From Cerrena zonata (taxonomy: Eukaryota > Basidiomycota > Agaricomycetes > Polyporales > Cerrenaceae), in assembly GCA_038087015.1 (NCBI GenBank), contig JASBNA010000079.1:119765-183764 (forward strand): 64,000 bases of DNA, written 5' to 3'. Positions within the stretch are counted from its first letter, which is position 1. Each line of letters opens with the position of its first letter. This document shows, piece by piece, positions 39,877-50,911 of this stretch. A model generated the notes under the pieces. That model was given only the letters and a program-made list of their open reading frames with translations, was not told the origin of the DNA and searched no databases. A program made the position numbers and the translations under genes.

Positions 39877-42800
39877 ATGTCGCAAGATCAAGCGGTTGAA
39901 GACCCTTATATGTATGATGATGACTCCAATAGCATTACACCAGAGATTGTTGGACTGTTATATCATCATTTTTCCAAGAAAAAGGTTTGGTATCACAACA
40001 ACTAGATTCGTTTGATGAATTTATTGAAACAACAATCCAAGAACTTGTTTGGGAAGATTCTCATTTAATTTTAGATCAACCAGCTCAACATACTTCGGAA
40101 GATGATCATGAAAATAGACGTTATGAGATTACTTTCGGTAAGATTTATATTTCTAAACCAACCCAAACTGAAGGTGACGGTACTACTCACCCAATGTTCC
40201 CTCAAGAAGCCCGATTACGTAATTTGACCTTATTCATCACCATTATACGTTGATATGACCAAGAAAGTATTCAAATCAGATGATAATAATAGAAAAGAGA
40301 ATGAGCTAGAGTGGATAGAAGAAAAAGTTCAAGATGAAGAACCTCAAACTAAGGTTTATTTAGGTAAAGTTCCTATTATGTTAAGATCTAAATTCTGTAT
40401 GTTACGTGATTTAGGAGAACATGAATTTTATGAATTGAAAGAATGCCCTTACGATATGGGTGGCTACTTTGTTATTAACGGTTCTGAAAAAGTTTTAATT
40501 GCTCAAGAAAGAAGTGCTGCTAACATTGTTCAAGTTTTCAAGAAAGCTGCTCCTTCTCCAATATCTCATATTGCCGAAATTAGATCTGCTCTTGAAAAAG
40601 GTTCTCGTTTAATTTCTTCAATGCAAATCAAATTATACGGTAGAGACGATAAAGGTACTTCTGGTAGAACCATTAAGGCAACTTTACCTTATATTAAAGA
40701 AGATATTCCAATCGTTATTGTTTTCAGAGCTTTGGGTGTTGTTCCTGATGGTGATATTTTAGAACACATTTGTTATGATGCTAATGATTGGCAAATGTTA
40801 GAAATGCTTAAACCTTGTGTTGAAGAAGGTTTCGTGATTCAAGAACGTGAAGTCGCCCTTGATTTTATTGGTAGAAGAGGTGTCTTGGGTATTAGAAGAG
40901 AAAAACGTATTCAATATGCTAAAGATATCTTACAAAAAGAATTATTACCAAATATTACTCAAGAAGAAGGTTTTGAAACAAGAAAAGCTTTCTTTTTAGG
41001 TTATATGGTTAATAGATTATTATTATGTGCATTAGAAAGAAAAGAACCTGACGATAGAGATCATTTTGGTAAAAAAAGATTGGATTTAGCCGGTCCTTTA
41101 TTAGCAAACTTATTCAGAATTTTATTCAAAAAATTAACTAAGGATATTTATAATTATATGCAAAGATGTGTTGAAAATGATAAAGAGTTTAACTTAACTT
41201 TAGCTGTTAAATCTCAAACCATTACTGATGGTTTACGTTATTCTTTGGCTACCGGTAACTGGGGTGAACAGAAAAAGGCAATGAGTTCTCGTGCTGGTGT
41301 CTCTCAAGTTTTAAATCGTTATACTTATTCATCTACTTTATCCCATTTAAGAAGAACTAATACTCCAATTGGTCGTGATGGTAAAATTGCTAAACCTAGA
41401 CAATTACATAATACCCATTGGGGTCTTGTTTGTCCTGCTGAAACTCCTGAAGGTCAAGCGTGTGGTTTGGTCAAAAATTTATCTTTGATGACTTGTATTT
41501 CTGTGGGTACTCCTTCAGAACCAATTTCATATTTCTTAGAAGAATGGGGTATGGAACCTTTGGAAGACTATGTTCCTTCAAACTCTCCTGATTCCACAAG
41601 AGTTTTCGTTAACGGGGTATGGGTTGGTACTCACAGAGAACCTGCACAATTAGTTGATACTATGCGTAATTTAAGAAGAAGAGGTGATATTTCTCCTGAA
41701 GTTTCTATTATTAGAGATATTAGAGAAAAAGAATTCAAGATCTTCACTGATGCTGGTCGTGTTTATCGTCCATTATTTATTGTTGATGATGATCCAGATT
41801 CAGAAACTAAAGGTGATCTTAAGTTACAAAAGGAACATGTTCACAAATTAATTAATTCTGAATACGATGAATATGACGAAGATTCTGCTGATTCCGCTTA
41901 CACTTGGTCGTCCTTAGTTAGTGATGGTATTGTTGAATATGTTGATGCAGAAGAAGAAGAAACTATTATGATTGCAATGACTCCAGAAGATTTAGAAGCA
42001 AGTAAGACTTCTTTATCAGAAACTCAACAAAAAGAAGTACAATTAGAAGAACAAGAACAAGATCCTGCTAAAAGAATTAAACCTACATTCAGTGGAAGTT
42101 TGCATACATTTACCCATTGTGAAATTCATCCTTCAATGATATTGGGTGTGGCCGCTTCAATTATTCCTTTCCCTGATCATAACCAATCTCCTCGTAATAC
42201 TTATCAATCTGCTATGGGTAAGCAAGCTATGGGTGTTTTCTTGACCAATTATGCAGTTAGAATGGATACCATGGCTAATATTTTGTATTATCCTCAAAAA
42301 CCTTTGGCTACTACAAGAGCAATGGAACATTTGAAATTCCGTGAATTACCAGCCGGTCAAAATGCCATTGTTGCAATTGCATGTTACTCGGGTTATAATC
42401 AAGAAGATTCTATGATTATGAATCAATCTTCTATCGATCGTGGTTTATTCAGATCTTTGTTTTTCAGATCATATATGGATTTGGAAAAAAGACAAGGTAT
42501 GAAAGCTTTAGAAACTTTCGAAAAACCATCAAGATCTGACACTTTGAGATTAAAACACGGTACATATGAAAAATTAGATGACGATGGTTTGATTGCTCCA
42601 GGTGTCAGAGTTAGTGGTGAAGATATTATTATTGGTAAAACTACTCCAATTCCTCCAGACACTGAAGAATTAGGTCAAAGAACTCAATATCATACCAAGA
42701 GAGATGCTTCTACTCCATTAAGAAGTACTGAATCTGGTATTGTTGATCAAGTATTGTTAACCACTAATGGTGATGGTGCCAAATTTGTTAAAGTTAGAAT

Positions 42801-43581
42801 GAGAACCACCAAAGTTCCACAAATTGGTGATAAATTTGCTTCTAGACATGGTCAAAAGGGTACCATTGGTGTTACTTATAGACACGAAGATATGCCATTC
42901 ACAGCTCAAGGTGTTGTTCCAGATTTAATTATCAATCCACATGCTATTCCATCTCGTATGACAGTTGCTCACTTGATTGAGTGTTTACTTTCCAAGGTTT
43001 CGTCTTTATCAGGTCTTGAAGGTGATGCTTCACCTTTCACTGATGTTACTGCCGAAGCCATTTCTAAATTATTGAGAGAACATGGATATCAATCCAGAGG
43101 TTTCGAAGTTATGTATAATGGTCACACTGGTAAGAAGTTAATGGCACAAGTGTTCTTTGGTCCAACGTACTATCAAAGATTAAGACATATGGTCGACGAT
43201 AAGATTCACGCCAGAGCAAGAGGTCCAGTTCAAGTCTTAACCAGACAACCGGTAGAAGGTAGATCTAGAGATGGTGGTTTACGTTTCGGGGAAATGGAAA
43301 GAGATTGTATGATTGCTCACGGGGCAGCAGGTTTCTTAAAGGAAAGATTAATGGAAGCATCAGATGCTTTTAGAGTCCATGTCTGTGGTATTTGTGGTTT
43401 AATGTCTGTTATTGCAAATTTGAAAAAGAATCAATTTGAATGTCGTTCTTGTAAAAATAAAACCAATATTTATCAAATACATATTCCTTATGCTGCTAAA
43501 TTATTATTCCAAGAATTAATGGCCATGAATATATCACCAAGATTATACACTGAAAGATCTGGTGTAAGTATACGTGTTTAG
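39877..43581 (+). CDS. RPB2: RNA polymerase II second-largest subunit Rpb2, two compensating frameshifts near the N-terminus
   Basis: Rpb2 forms half of the Pol II active-site cleft. ATG at 39877 begins [16 protein letters not shown]. One G is apparently missing after 39945 (GAG ATT where GAG GAT TGT TGG is expected). The segment [18 protein letters not shown] to EARLRNLT is then read in another frame until an extra T near 40230 (ACC T TAT) restores the original frame. The rest is intact: DMGGYFIINGSEK-type motif ([20 protein letters not shown]), [20 protein letters not shown], the hybrid-binding [30 protein letters not shown], and a C-terminal zinc site CGICGL/CRSCKNK. Total length is about 1234 residues (yeast 1224). 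The gene is essential, so a sequence error is most likely. Confidence 0.95.
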
Positions 43582-43909
43582 TGACTACCGTTGACCCTGG
43601 GGGTGACATTGAGATATAATATTTTGAGAGAACTCAAATTAAATCCAAATAAAAAAAAAACTTATCTATCTGTATTTTATAATTTTTAATGTTTGTTAAT
43701 CTTTTTTTTTTTCTTCGTTTCTTGATTCCTTCAAACAAGAGGAGTCAAAAGTATCTAAAAATCTATCTATCTATACATATACATATCTTTTGTAATAAAA
43801 CAATTTTGCAATACTTATGCTTCAAACTGTTACAATCGATTGAAAGTTTAACGAATTAACCTAATTTAATTTATTTACAAAGATTATTTAATTATATACA
43901 TAAGATATT
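43582..43909. other. Convergent 3' region RPB2/MRPL23
   Basis: About 330 bases of AT-rich 3' UTR-type sequence with A- and T-runs (43650-43659, 43702-43711). No gene is seen. Confidence 0.5.
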
Positions 43910-44434
43910 TTAGTTTTTAACAAACTTTTCACGAAGACCGTTAAGTTGGGCTTCTTGTTCGTTAAGTTTAGCTAATTTCCTCTTCATATCCGGTACTTCA
44001 TCTGCAAATGCAATTAAATTCTGTTTATATGGATGATCATCACCGTCATAGACCTTCAAACGGTCCAATCTAGCAAGCCTTAACTTATTCTTTGGAATCA
44101 TCCCTTTGACAGCCTTCTTCAAGACTTCTCCAAATCCTTTGTTTGAAATCATGGTTTCCATAGGAACTAATTTTAAAGACCCTGGACGTCCGGTGTGAGA
44201 CCAATAAGTCTTTTCTTTCATTTTATTACCACTGACCTTCAAATGCGAGCAGTTAGTCACAACCACGTAATCACCGTGATCGTTATTATGAGAATATGTT
44301 GGTTTATGTTTTCCTTGCAAGGTAGTAGCTATACTAGAAGCCAAACGACCTAAAGTTCTTTGGTCTGCAGCAACATCAACGTGGTGCCACACCCTTGTCA
44401 TGGCCACCACCGAATTTCCTATTCTCTGGGACAT
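43910..44434 (-). CDS. MRPL23: Mitochondrial large-subunit ribosomal protein uL13m
   Basis: The 174-residue protein matches Mrpl23 of yeast (163) along its whole length: [22 protein letters not shown] at the start, [49 protein letters not shown] and [20 protein letters not shown]. It is a component of the mitochondrial 54S subunit. There is no obvious cleaved presequence, as in the yeast protein. It is divergent from RPB7 and convergent with RPB2. Confidence 0.96.
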   Translation of the reverse strand: MSQRIGNSVVAMTRVWHHVDVAADQRTLGRLASSIATTLQGKHKPTYSHNNDHGDYVVVTNCSHLKVSGNKMKEKTYWSHTGRPGSLKLVPMETMISNKGFGEVLKKAVKGMIPKNKLRLARLDRLKVYDGDDHPYKQNLIAFADEVPDMKRKLAKLNEQEAQLNGLREKFVKN

Positions 44435-44540
44435 CGTCTATCACTAATGCTTAATTCAAATCAAAATAGCCTGTTTCTTTGGTCAAACTTAAAGTCAAAA
44501 GTGAAAAAAAACTGAAGAACGATGTGAAAAATTGAGATAA

Positions 44541-44574
44541 TGTCGCACAATGTCGCAGAAATCTACAATGTCGC
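44541..44574. promoter_or_regulatory. Triple AATGTCGC motif in the MRPL23/RPB7 promoter
   Basis: TGTCGC, each preceded by AA, occurs at 44541-44546, 44551-44556 and 44569-44574, in the same orientation, about 110-140 bases before the MRPL23 ATG. Clustering of an 8-mer three times in 36 bases suggests a transcription-factor site array. The factor is unknown. Confidence 0.5.
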
Positions 44575-44909
44575 GTTTTTCCCATTTTTTCTAAATTTTT
44601 TTTTTTCGTTCGCATGGAAAATGAACTGTTGATAATTTTGAAAAGTTCCAACTCCATGAAAGCACGGCGATCTTTATATATACATACACTTTATTAGCTG
44701 GGGGTAATCCATACTGTTTTTGCAAGCTTCGTATTAATACTTTTTTGGGGAGAGTGTTAAGTTCAAATTTTTTCATTGAAAGACTGCTCGTTTTGACTTT
44801 AGTCCATCATTTATCATCAACGAGATATCCGTTAGCACACAAGTTTGGTATTTTAGAAACCATCAGATCAATTCAGACAGATAACAATCATAACTAGAAT
44901 TCAAGAACC

Positions 44910-45430
44910 ATGTTTTTCTTGAAAGATTTAGCGTTAAATCTAACTTTGCATCCATCGTATTTTGGTCCACAGATGAATCAATATTTAAGAGATAAATTAC
45001 TTAGTGATGTGGAGGGAACATGTACAGGTCAATTTGGATATATAGTATGTGTTTTAGATTGCATGAATATCGACGTGGGTAAAGGTCGAATCATTCCAGG
45101 ATCCGGTATGGCTGAATTCGAAGTGAAATATAGAGCAGTGGTTTGGAAACCGTTTAAAGGTGAGGTTGTCGATGCAGTTGTTACAACAGTCAATAAAATG
45201 GGATTTTTCGCTGATGTAGGTCCCTTATCGGTATTTGTAAGTACTCATTTGATCCTTCCGATATGAGATTCAACCCATCTGCTAATCCCCCGGCTTATGT
45301 GAGTGCAGAAGAAAATATAGAAAAGGGATCCAGAGTTAGATTGAAGATAGTAGGTACAAGAACCGATGTTAACGAAATCTATGCCATTGGTAGTATCAAA
45401 GAAGATTATTTAGGCCCAAGTCCTATGTAA
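44910..45430 (+). CDS. RPB7: RNA polymerase II subunit Rpb7, frame broken by one base
   Basis: Rpb7 pairs with Rpb4 as the Pol II stalk and binds nascent RNA. The N-terminal tip domain ([19 protein letters not shown], then [35 protein letters not shown]) and the OB domain start ([22 protein letters not shown]) are in one frame. One C seems missing after 45254 (ATC CTT where ATC CCT TCC GAT is expected). The remainder, [14 protein letters not shown] to [15 protein letters not shown], continues in another frame to 45430. With that base the protein has 173 residues (yeast 171). An essential gene, so error is likely. Confidence 0.94.
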
Positions 45431-45565
45431 ATAATCAAAATAAAACAAAACTATGTACTATATATATTTTCCAGATAAAAAAACTTTCAGTAAAAAATCA
45501 ATACATTAATTTTTCGAATCATAATAAAGCTATTTTACATTGTATATATACAAGAGAACTTCTCA

Positions 45566-48500
45566 TCAGTCGAGATCTATAATCTCATCTTGATCAATTA
45601 ATTTAGGATCAAACTTGAGCTTATAATTACTGATCTTACGTGCTAGAGTTTTATCGAGAGTCTGGCCACCACCAAAAGAGCTTGTATTAGCATCGCTGCT
45701 TCTTCTTCTTTCTTGGTTTCCGTTAGGTGCTCGAGCAGGTACCTCACTCTCTTGGTCATTTGAATTTTCATTGTTACCCACAGTCGAGTCATTTCTAACA
45801 CTGGCCGTACTGGAATTAGCCCCAGCTCTGTTATCATCACTGTTCATACGCTTGTTCCACACTTTGTCAATCTTATCCGGGTTTGACAATGATCGCTTCT
45901 TAGAATTCGGTGTTTCCAATGTCATTGAACTTACTTTGAAATTTAATGGTGACACTGATGTTGCCTGGACTGTAGATTGGTCACACGAGTTCACAAGATT
46001 ATCATAAACCTCAATATTCAACATGCCCTTGATCTTACTAGATGCTTTTTGCTTGTTAATCGCATTATGCATGAGATCAAAAGCAGACTGTGAATAACGT
46101 GCTTCATTCTCCGAAATCTTTGAGCGATCTTCTGAAGCAGCTGGCTTGTTCGGGGTTTTCATAACAGATGGCACAGAGGGAGGTACATCGTTTGACTGTG
46201 ATGGTTTTTCTGGTGCCGTAATCCTTTCATCATTATTTGGAGATCCAACTTCTGGAACAGCCGAAGGAGCTGAATTATCTTTATTTGTAGTTACAAACGA
46301 AATTGGAGTCGCACTAATTTGATCTGCTCCCAGAGAGACAGTAGTGCTATCTGCTATTGATGGAGAGCCAGCTTGACTTACGATGGTTTCACTTGATCTG
46401 TTTCTTCCAAAAGCGTTTTCTCTCATCCTGTTATAATCCTCTTTTTGCCTAGAAAGTAACTCTTTCCGCCGCTCTTGTTCTCGTAAATGTGGGGCAAAAA
46501 TCTGAAGCCCTCTGTTTTCAGGTATTTTATCATTTTTGCTATTTAGCGGAGCTGTCGAATCAGTGGAGACAGGCATTGGCCTATTCTGGCTATTGGTCAG
46601 AGCCGGTACTATTTGAGGTGAAGACAGGCTCGATACATTTTCCAATGGTGGCTGATCAAGAGCAGTAGGTCTAGATTGCCCTTCTTCAGCAGTTTTATTT
46701 GGGTTTTGGAGCGTATGAGAGCCACTATTAATTGCTCCATTATCAGTATTAACGGAAGCTTCCTCCGAGCGAATCGTGTCATGATTAGACAACAGACTAC
46801 CATTAAGAGACTGTTTTTGGATCGGTTGGTGCTCTACCGGAGAGTCTTGACCATTATAACTTACTGAATTTGAAGATGCAGTTGTGCTTGCAGTTGGCGT
46901 TTGGGGATTTTTGGTTTGGGAATGTTGGGTTTGCGCAAGTAAAGCTGATTCATTCAAGGTATTTGTCCGATTTTTTGCTTGAACTGATACAGGTTCCATC
47001 ACTTTGAATAACCAGGTATCTCTATATATTGGAACAAGTGGCACGTTTAGAGATGACAATTGTGCACGTACGGAAATCAAACGTTGTACTACTTGTTGTA
47101 AAGCTGTATGATAGTTTTCCCGAGTCGTATCATCCTGAGGTACCCATCCTTCGTATTTGTTAATCCATTGAATAGACCCAAGCTCGATATTTTTCCAATT
47201 CTCAATTAAAGCTTTTGGCCCAAAAGATCTTGAAGCAATGTTATTTGAAAAAAGATTAGGTGAGACATTGCTGCTTGATGCTACCAGCGCCTGTTGAGGG
47301 TGTGACATCACCTGTCCCATTCTGCTCATTTGTTCGAAGGTCAGTTGTAATCTAGCTTTTTCATTTAGCATTCTCTGGTGATCTGCTTCCAGTCGCATCA
47401 ATAACCTATTATATTCCGTTTGATACGCTTGATCATAGGTTGTTGGAGACCGCATAGCAGGGGCAGGATTGTTTTGCGGCAAAGAACCTTTCCTAGCTTC
47501 GAGTTGAGCCTTGAAAAATGCCATTCTTTGTCTCGTGCTTTCTAATTCCAGAGCATATTTGCTGACTGTACTTGACAATTGAGCAGCTCGTTCCTCGAGC
47601 TTGCGAAAATCTTCGAATTCTCTTAGATTGTTCGATACAGCTTGAGCCTGACCATAAGGAAAGTCTGAATACTGATTATTTCCATATGTCCTTATTGAGT
47701 TTGGGAATTGATTCGAATCCGATGGCAGCATCGCAGGTGGTGAAGTTGTATGAACTGGCGCTGGGTGACTGTTACCAACATGATTAAAAGAGCTTGAATT
47801 AACCGCATTGATATTCGTACTCTGGTGATGAACATTAGTATTGGAAAAGGTTTGATTATTTGGATTTGATGTTTCCTTACTTGAAGGCTGCGAAGAGCCA
47901 TAACCAGTTAAAGTACTTTTTTCAATCACATTTTGAACTCCTCTCTGTTTATGCTGGTTTTGGGGTGTTGTATTAGATCTTTGCACCAATAAATCCTGAT
48001 GTGGATTTGCTTCGCGAAAGTTACTTACTGATTGTGACCTTGGAATTGTTGGCTGGCGCTCAACCATTGGTATTTGGTTTTGTTGTAATGAACTGGCACC
48101 ATTATGACCATCTGATCTTCTTAAAGTATCCCTTGAGCTTTCATGAATTCTCAGTGGTATTTCTTCAGGAGAATTTGAAGCCACAGATCTCTCAGATTGC
48201 ATTGTTGAATCGACCTGCTGGTTTGATGAAACACTTGCAATGGTGTTTTCTGATGCTTTGTAGGGCTCTGAAGGGTTACTATTGTTTGCTGTATGTGGCC
48301 CACTCGTATTTCGCTGATTCAATGGTACGTTTGAAATTGTATGATCACTCGAAATAGTTTGGTCTGATGTTGTACTCGTGATTGTTTGATTTGATTGTGC
48401 ACTAGCGATTGTCGGATATGAGGATACACTGGCAATTGTTTGGGAAGATAGTTCAGTCGACATTGGCCTGGTCGAGCTGGTTCGAGTAGAAGGGGGCCGA

Positions 48501-50290
48501 GTTCTATCTGCCAGATTTAGTGCAGCTAGTGGAATATTGTCGTTTGATTCTGCTTGGCTTTCATTTTCTGTCCCATCCTGTGCCATACCCTGTAGTATTG
48601 CTGAGTCCGAAAATGGGATAGGAAGAGCTTGGGTTTCATTATTAGAAATAGGATTTGACGCATGAGTCGATGTGGGGGCTTCATCATGTATAGAATTAGT
48701 TCCGTCTTGATTCGAATTTGGACCGATATCCATCATTTGGTCATTGTGAGAAGTCAGAGGAACAGTTTGACGAGGGGTGGTATCATTCAGTCCAGTTACT
48801 ATTCCTGCAGCAGCAGGGGCATCTAATTGGTTAGGCTCAGCAACTGGTGGAATAAAATTATTATTGGTCTGGGGAGCGGCCATAGCATCCCTATCATCAT
48901 CATCATCATCATCTGTTTCCAGCAATAGTTCGATAACTATCGGGGAAGGGGGAGATAGTTGTTTCTTTGGCTCATTGCTCACGGATTCAACATTGTTAGG
49001 TGAGGCAGCTTTATTTTCATTCGAGATTTTATCTTGGGTATCTTCATCTCCTTCATGAATTGCTTCCCAGGAGCCATCAGGTTTCAAATCAACTTGTTCC
49101 ACATCCTCGGAAGTTTTTTGTAAAATTTCCATTAGATAATCACTAATGGCTAAATCTTTTAGGTGTAATGGACGCGAGCATATAATACATTTCCACGAGG
49201 GAATGGTTGCTTGAAGTTGCAAGTAGGAAAGACAATCAAAACATTGCAAATGTTGACAAAATATACCTTTGGACGGAAAATTTGGTCTCTTATATATAAG
49301 AGGGCATTTCAAGGGCAATGAAGAATGAGCTATGACCAAATCATCACCATCGGCATCCTGGTAACTTTTCTTGATTTCTGACACCGTACTACTTTTGTGG
49401 ATATGTGGATGCTTAAGGACAGTCTGTAATATGTCTTCGGGTTTTCTTGTTTCAACGATATAGAGATACGTTAGAAAACCTTCGGTTGCACCATTGTAAA
49501 GCATGTATATATTGTTAGTTTTAGATCCAGAATGAATGAGAGGCGTTAAGTCGGCTGGAGAATCGGTACCTACTGTGTTTTTGAACCCCTTTACACTATT
49601 TTTAATGACGTTCCCATTACAGCGTATTTCAAGCTGAGGAGGCCATTGAACATCAATATCGGAATTGCTCTGTGTAGTCATACCGGAAAAGAAGTAAAGT
49701 TTCATCGATGGTTTTGATCTTAGAATCGCCTGTTCTTCACTGGTAAGTACAAAGGAGGATTCGAATGTGCTTCTTTGAGATTTTGGCACGCATGGGTTAA
49801 CGTAATTTGGGTCTATTCGAATTAATCTTTTCTGGGTGTAAAATGGGCTTGGCTTGAATAGTAATACAGGACCTGTAAACTTGGAAGAAGGTGCTTTCTT
49901 AGGCTTTTCAGTTGGCTGTGATTGTGATTGGGTATTACGATGACTAGTAGGTGGATTATTAGAATATTGATTGGGAATATTTGTATAGTTAAATGCGCCA
50001 GTTTTTAAGGCTTGAGTTAGTTGATTATAATCTGGAATGTCTACCCCATTGACTACCTTCAAGGCCATGGTCCGCATGGCCAATAACCGAACACCATCTC
50101 CATATTCTTTCCCGCCATCAAAGTGAGTGTTTAGTCTCCCCATCAAGTCGGATTTATTGCCTCGCAAGGTTAGACCAAGCGCTCTAGCCATTTTCTTCAA
50201 TTCTGTTAATTTCATTTGGGAGAACAAGTTCTTGGTATCATCGAACTCAGCATCTGACAACGCTAGTTGCCGGATCGCTGGTGTACTCAT
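45566..50290 (-). CDS. SIZ1: SUMO E3 ligase, Siz/PIAS family
   Basis: The 1574-residue protein starts with a SAP DNA-binding domain (about 23-60, MKLTELKKMARALGL), followed by a PINIT domain (about 135-300) and an SP-RING zinc finger (about 335-375: CPLIYKR, CQHLQCFDC, WKCIICSRPL). This order defines Siz/PIAS ligases, which direct SUMO from Ubc9 to chromatin, PCNA and septins. The acidic run DDDDDDRD after the RING may serve as a SUMO-interacting region. The C-terminal thousand residues are low-complexity, rich in Ser, Asn and Gln, with one coiled-coil (about 890-990). Yeast Siz1 is 904 residues, so the tail is greatly expanded. The frame is intact across 4.7 kb. Confidence 0.9.
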   Translation of the reverse strand: MSTPAIRQLALSDAEFDDTKNLFSQMKLTELKKMARALGLTLRGNKSDLMGRLNTHFDGGKEYGDGVRLLAMRTMALKVVNGVDIPDYNQLTQALKTGAFNYTNIPNQYSNNPPTSHRNTQSQSQPTEKPKKAPSSKFTGPVLLFKPSPFYTQKRLIRIDPNYVNPCVPKSQRSTFESSFVLTSEEQAILRSKPSMKLYFFSGMTTQSNSDIDVQWPPQLEIRCNGNVIKNSVKGFKNTVGTDSPADLTPLIHSGSKTNNIYMLYNGATEGFLTYLYIVETRKPEDILQTVLKHPHIHKSSTVSEIKKSYQDADGDDLVIAHSSLPLKCPLIYKRPNFPSKGIFCQHLQCFDCLSYLQLQATIPSWKCIICSRPLHLKDLAISDYLMEILQKTSEDVEQVDLKPDGSWEAIHEGDEDTQDKISNENKAASPNNVESVSNEPKKQLSPPSPIVIELLLETDDDDDDDRDAMAAPQTNNNFIPPVAEPNQLDAPAAAGIVTGLNDTTPRQTVPLTSHNDQMMDIGPNSNQDGTNSIHDEAPTSTHASNPISNNETQALPIPFSDSAILQGMAQDGTENESQAESNDNIPLAALNLADRTRPPSTRTSSTRPMSTELSSQTIASVSSYPTIASAQSNQTITSTTSDQTISSDHTISNVPLNQRNTSGPHTANNSNPSEPYKASENTIASVSSNQQVDSTMQSERSVASNSPEEIPLRIHESSRDTLRRSDGHNGASSLQQNQIPMVERQPTIPRSQSVSNFREANPHQDLLVQRSNTTPQNQHKQRGVQNVIEKSTLTGYGSSQPSSKETSNPNNQTFSNTNVHHQSTNINAVNSSSFNHVGNSHPAPVHTTSPPAMLPSDSNQFPNSIRTYGNNQYSDFPYGQAQAVSNNLREFEDFRKLEERAAQLSSTVSKYALELESTRQRMAFFKAQLEARKGSLPQNNPAPAMRSPTTYDQAYQTEYNRLLMRLEADHQRMLNEKARLQLTFEQMSRMGQVMSHPQQALVASSSNVSPNLFSNNIASRSFGPKALIENWKNIELGSIQWINKYEGWVPQDDTTRENYHTALQQVVQRLISVRAQLSSLNVPLVPIYRDTWLFKVMEPVSVQAKNRTNTLNESALLAQTQHSQTKNPQTPTASTTASSNSVSYNGQDSPVEHQPIQKQSLNGSLLSNHDTIRSEEASVNTDNGAINSGSHTLQNPNKTAEEGQSRPTALDQPPLENVSSLSSPQIVPALTNSQNRPMPVSTDSTAPLNSKNDKIPENRGLQIFAPHLREQERRKELLSRQKEDYNRMRENAFGRNRSSETIVSQAGSPSIADSTTVSLGADQISATPISFVTTNKDNSAPSAVPEVGSPNNDERITAPEKPSQSNDVPPSVPSVMKTPNKPAASEDRSKISENEARYSQSAFDLMHNAINKQKASSKIKGMLNIEVYDNLVNSCDQSTVQATSVSPLNFKVSSMTLETPNSKKRSLSNPDKIDKVWNKRMNSDDNRAGANSSTASVRNDSTVGNNENSNDQESEVPARAPNGNQERRRSSDANTSSFGGGQTLDKTLARKISNYKLKFDPKLIDQDEIIDLD

Positions 50291-50911
50291 CTTACTCCAA
50301 TATCAATACGTGATGTGCAATAGAGAAAGAATTTGGACTGATGACAATATATTCATATAAAAGCTTGAAAATTAAAAGGCGTACTCAAACAGAATCACTG
50401 CTCTTGATGATCTAGTGAAATGTGACGTTGGTAAAATACCTATTCAATGAAGTTATTCACGTCTGTTTGCCAACCACTTAATGTTTCAGATTTTATTTTT
50501 TTTTTTTTCCTCTTTCCTTGCCTTCTGTTGTTGTTTTTTTTTTTTTTTTTTTTTCTATTCTTCTAGATAAAAGAGCTGCAAACTTAAGATTCCCAGGGAA
50601 ATACACATCAAGAAACATGAAATATCACTTTGTTGTGGGTCATTCGGGGTTAGTTCAGCTGTAGGGTTTATCTTCACTTATTTTTAGGAAGTTCGAAAGC
50701 AATATTTTCGTTGCAACCGTCTAACTAGTTTGGTTCACTGGAAACAGCGTACGGTTAGTGGTTTACCATTTTCATGAATTTAGAATGTGTTAAGCCAGCA
50801 TGGTATTTCGGGGATCTATGTAAGCTGGAAAACTCTGTAAGCGGAGGCACTACGAAAATGATCATAATACTTTAGATAATAAGTTTATAATTAATATATA
50901 TATATACATTC
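50291..50911. other. Intergenic region SIZ1-ArgRS
   Basis: About 620 bases between the SIZ1 start and the 3' end of the arginyl-tRNA synthetase gene. Long T-tracts occur at 50497-50508 and 50537-50554. No RNA gene or open frame stands out. Confidence 0.45.
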
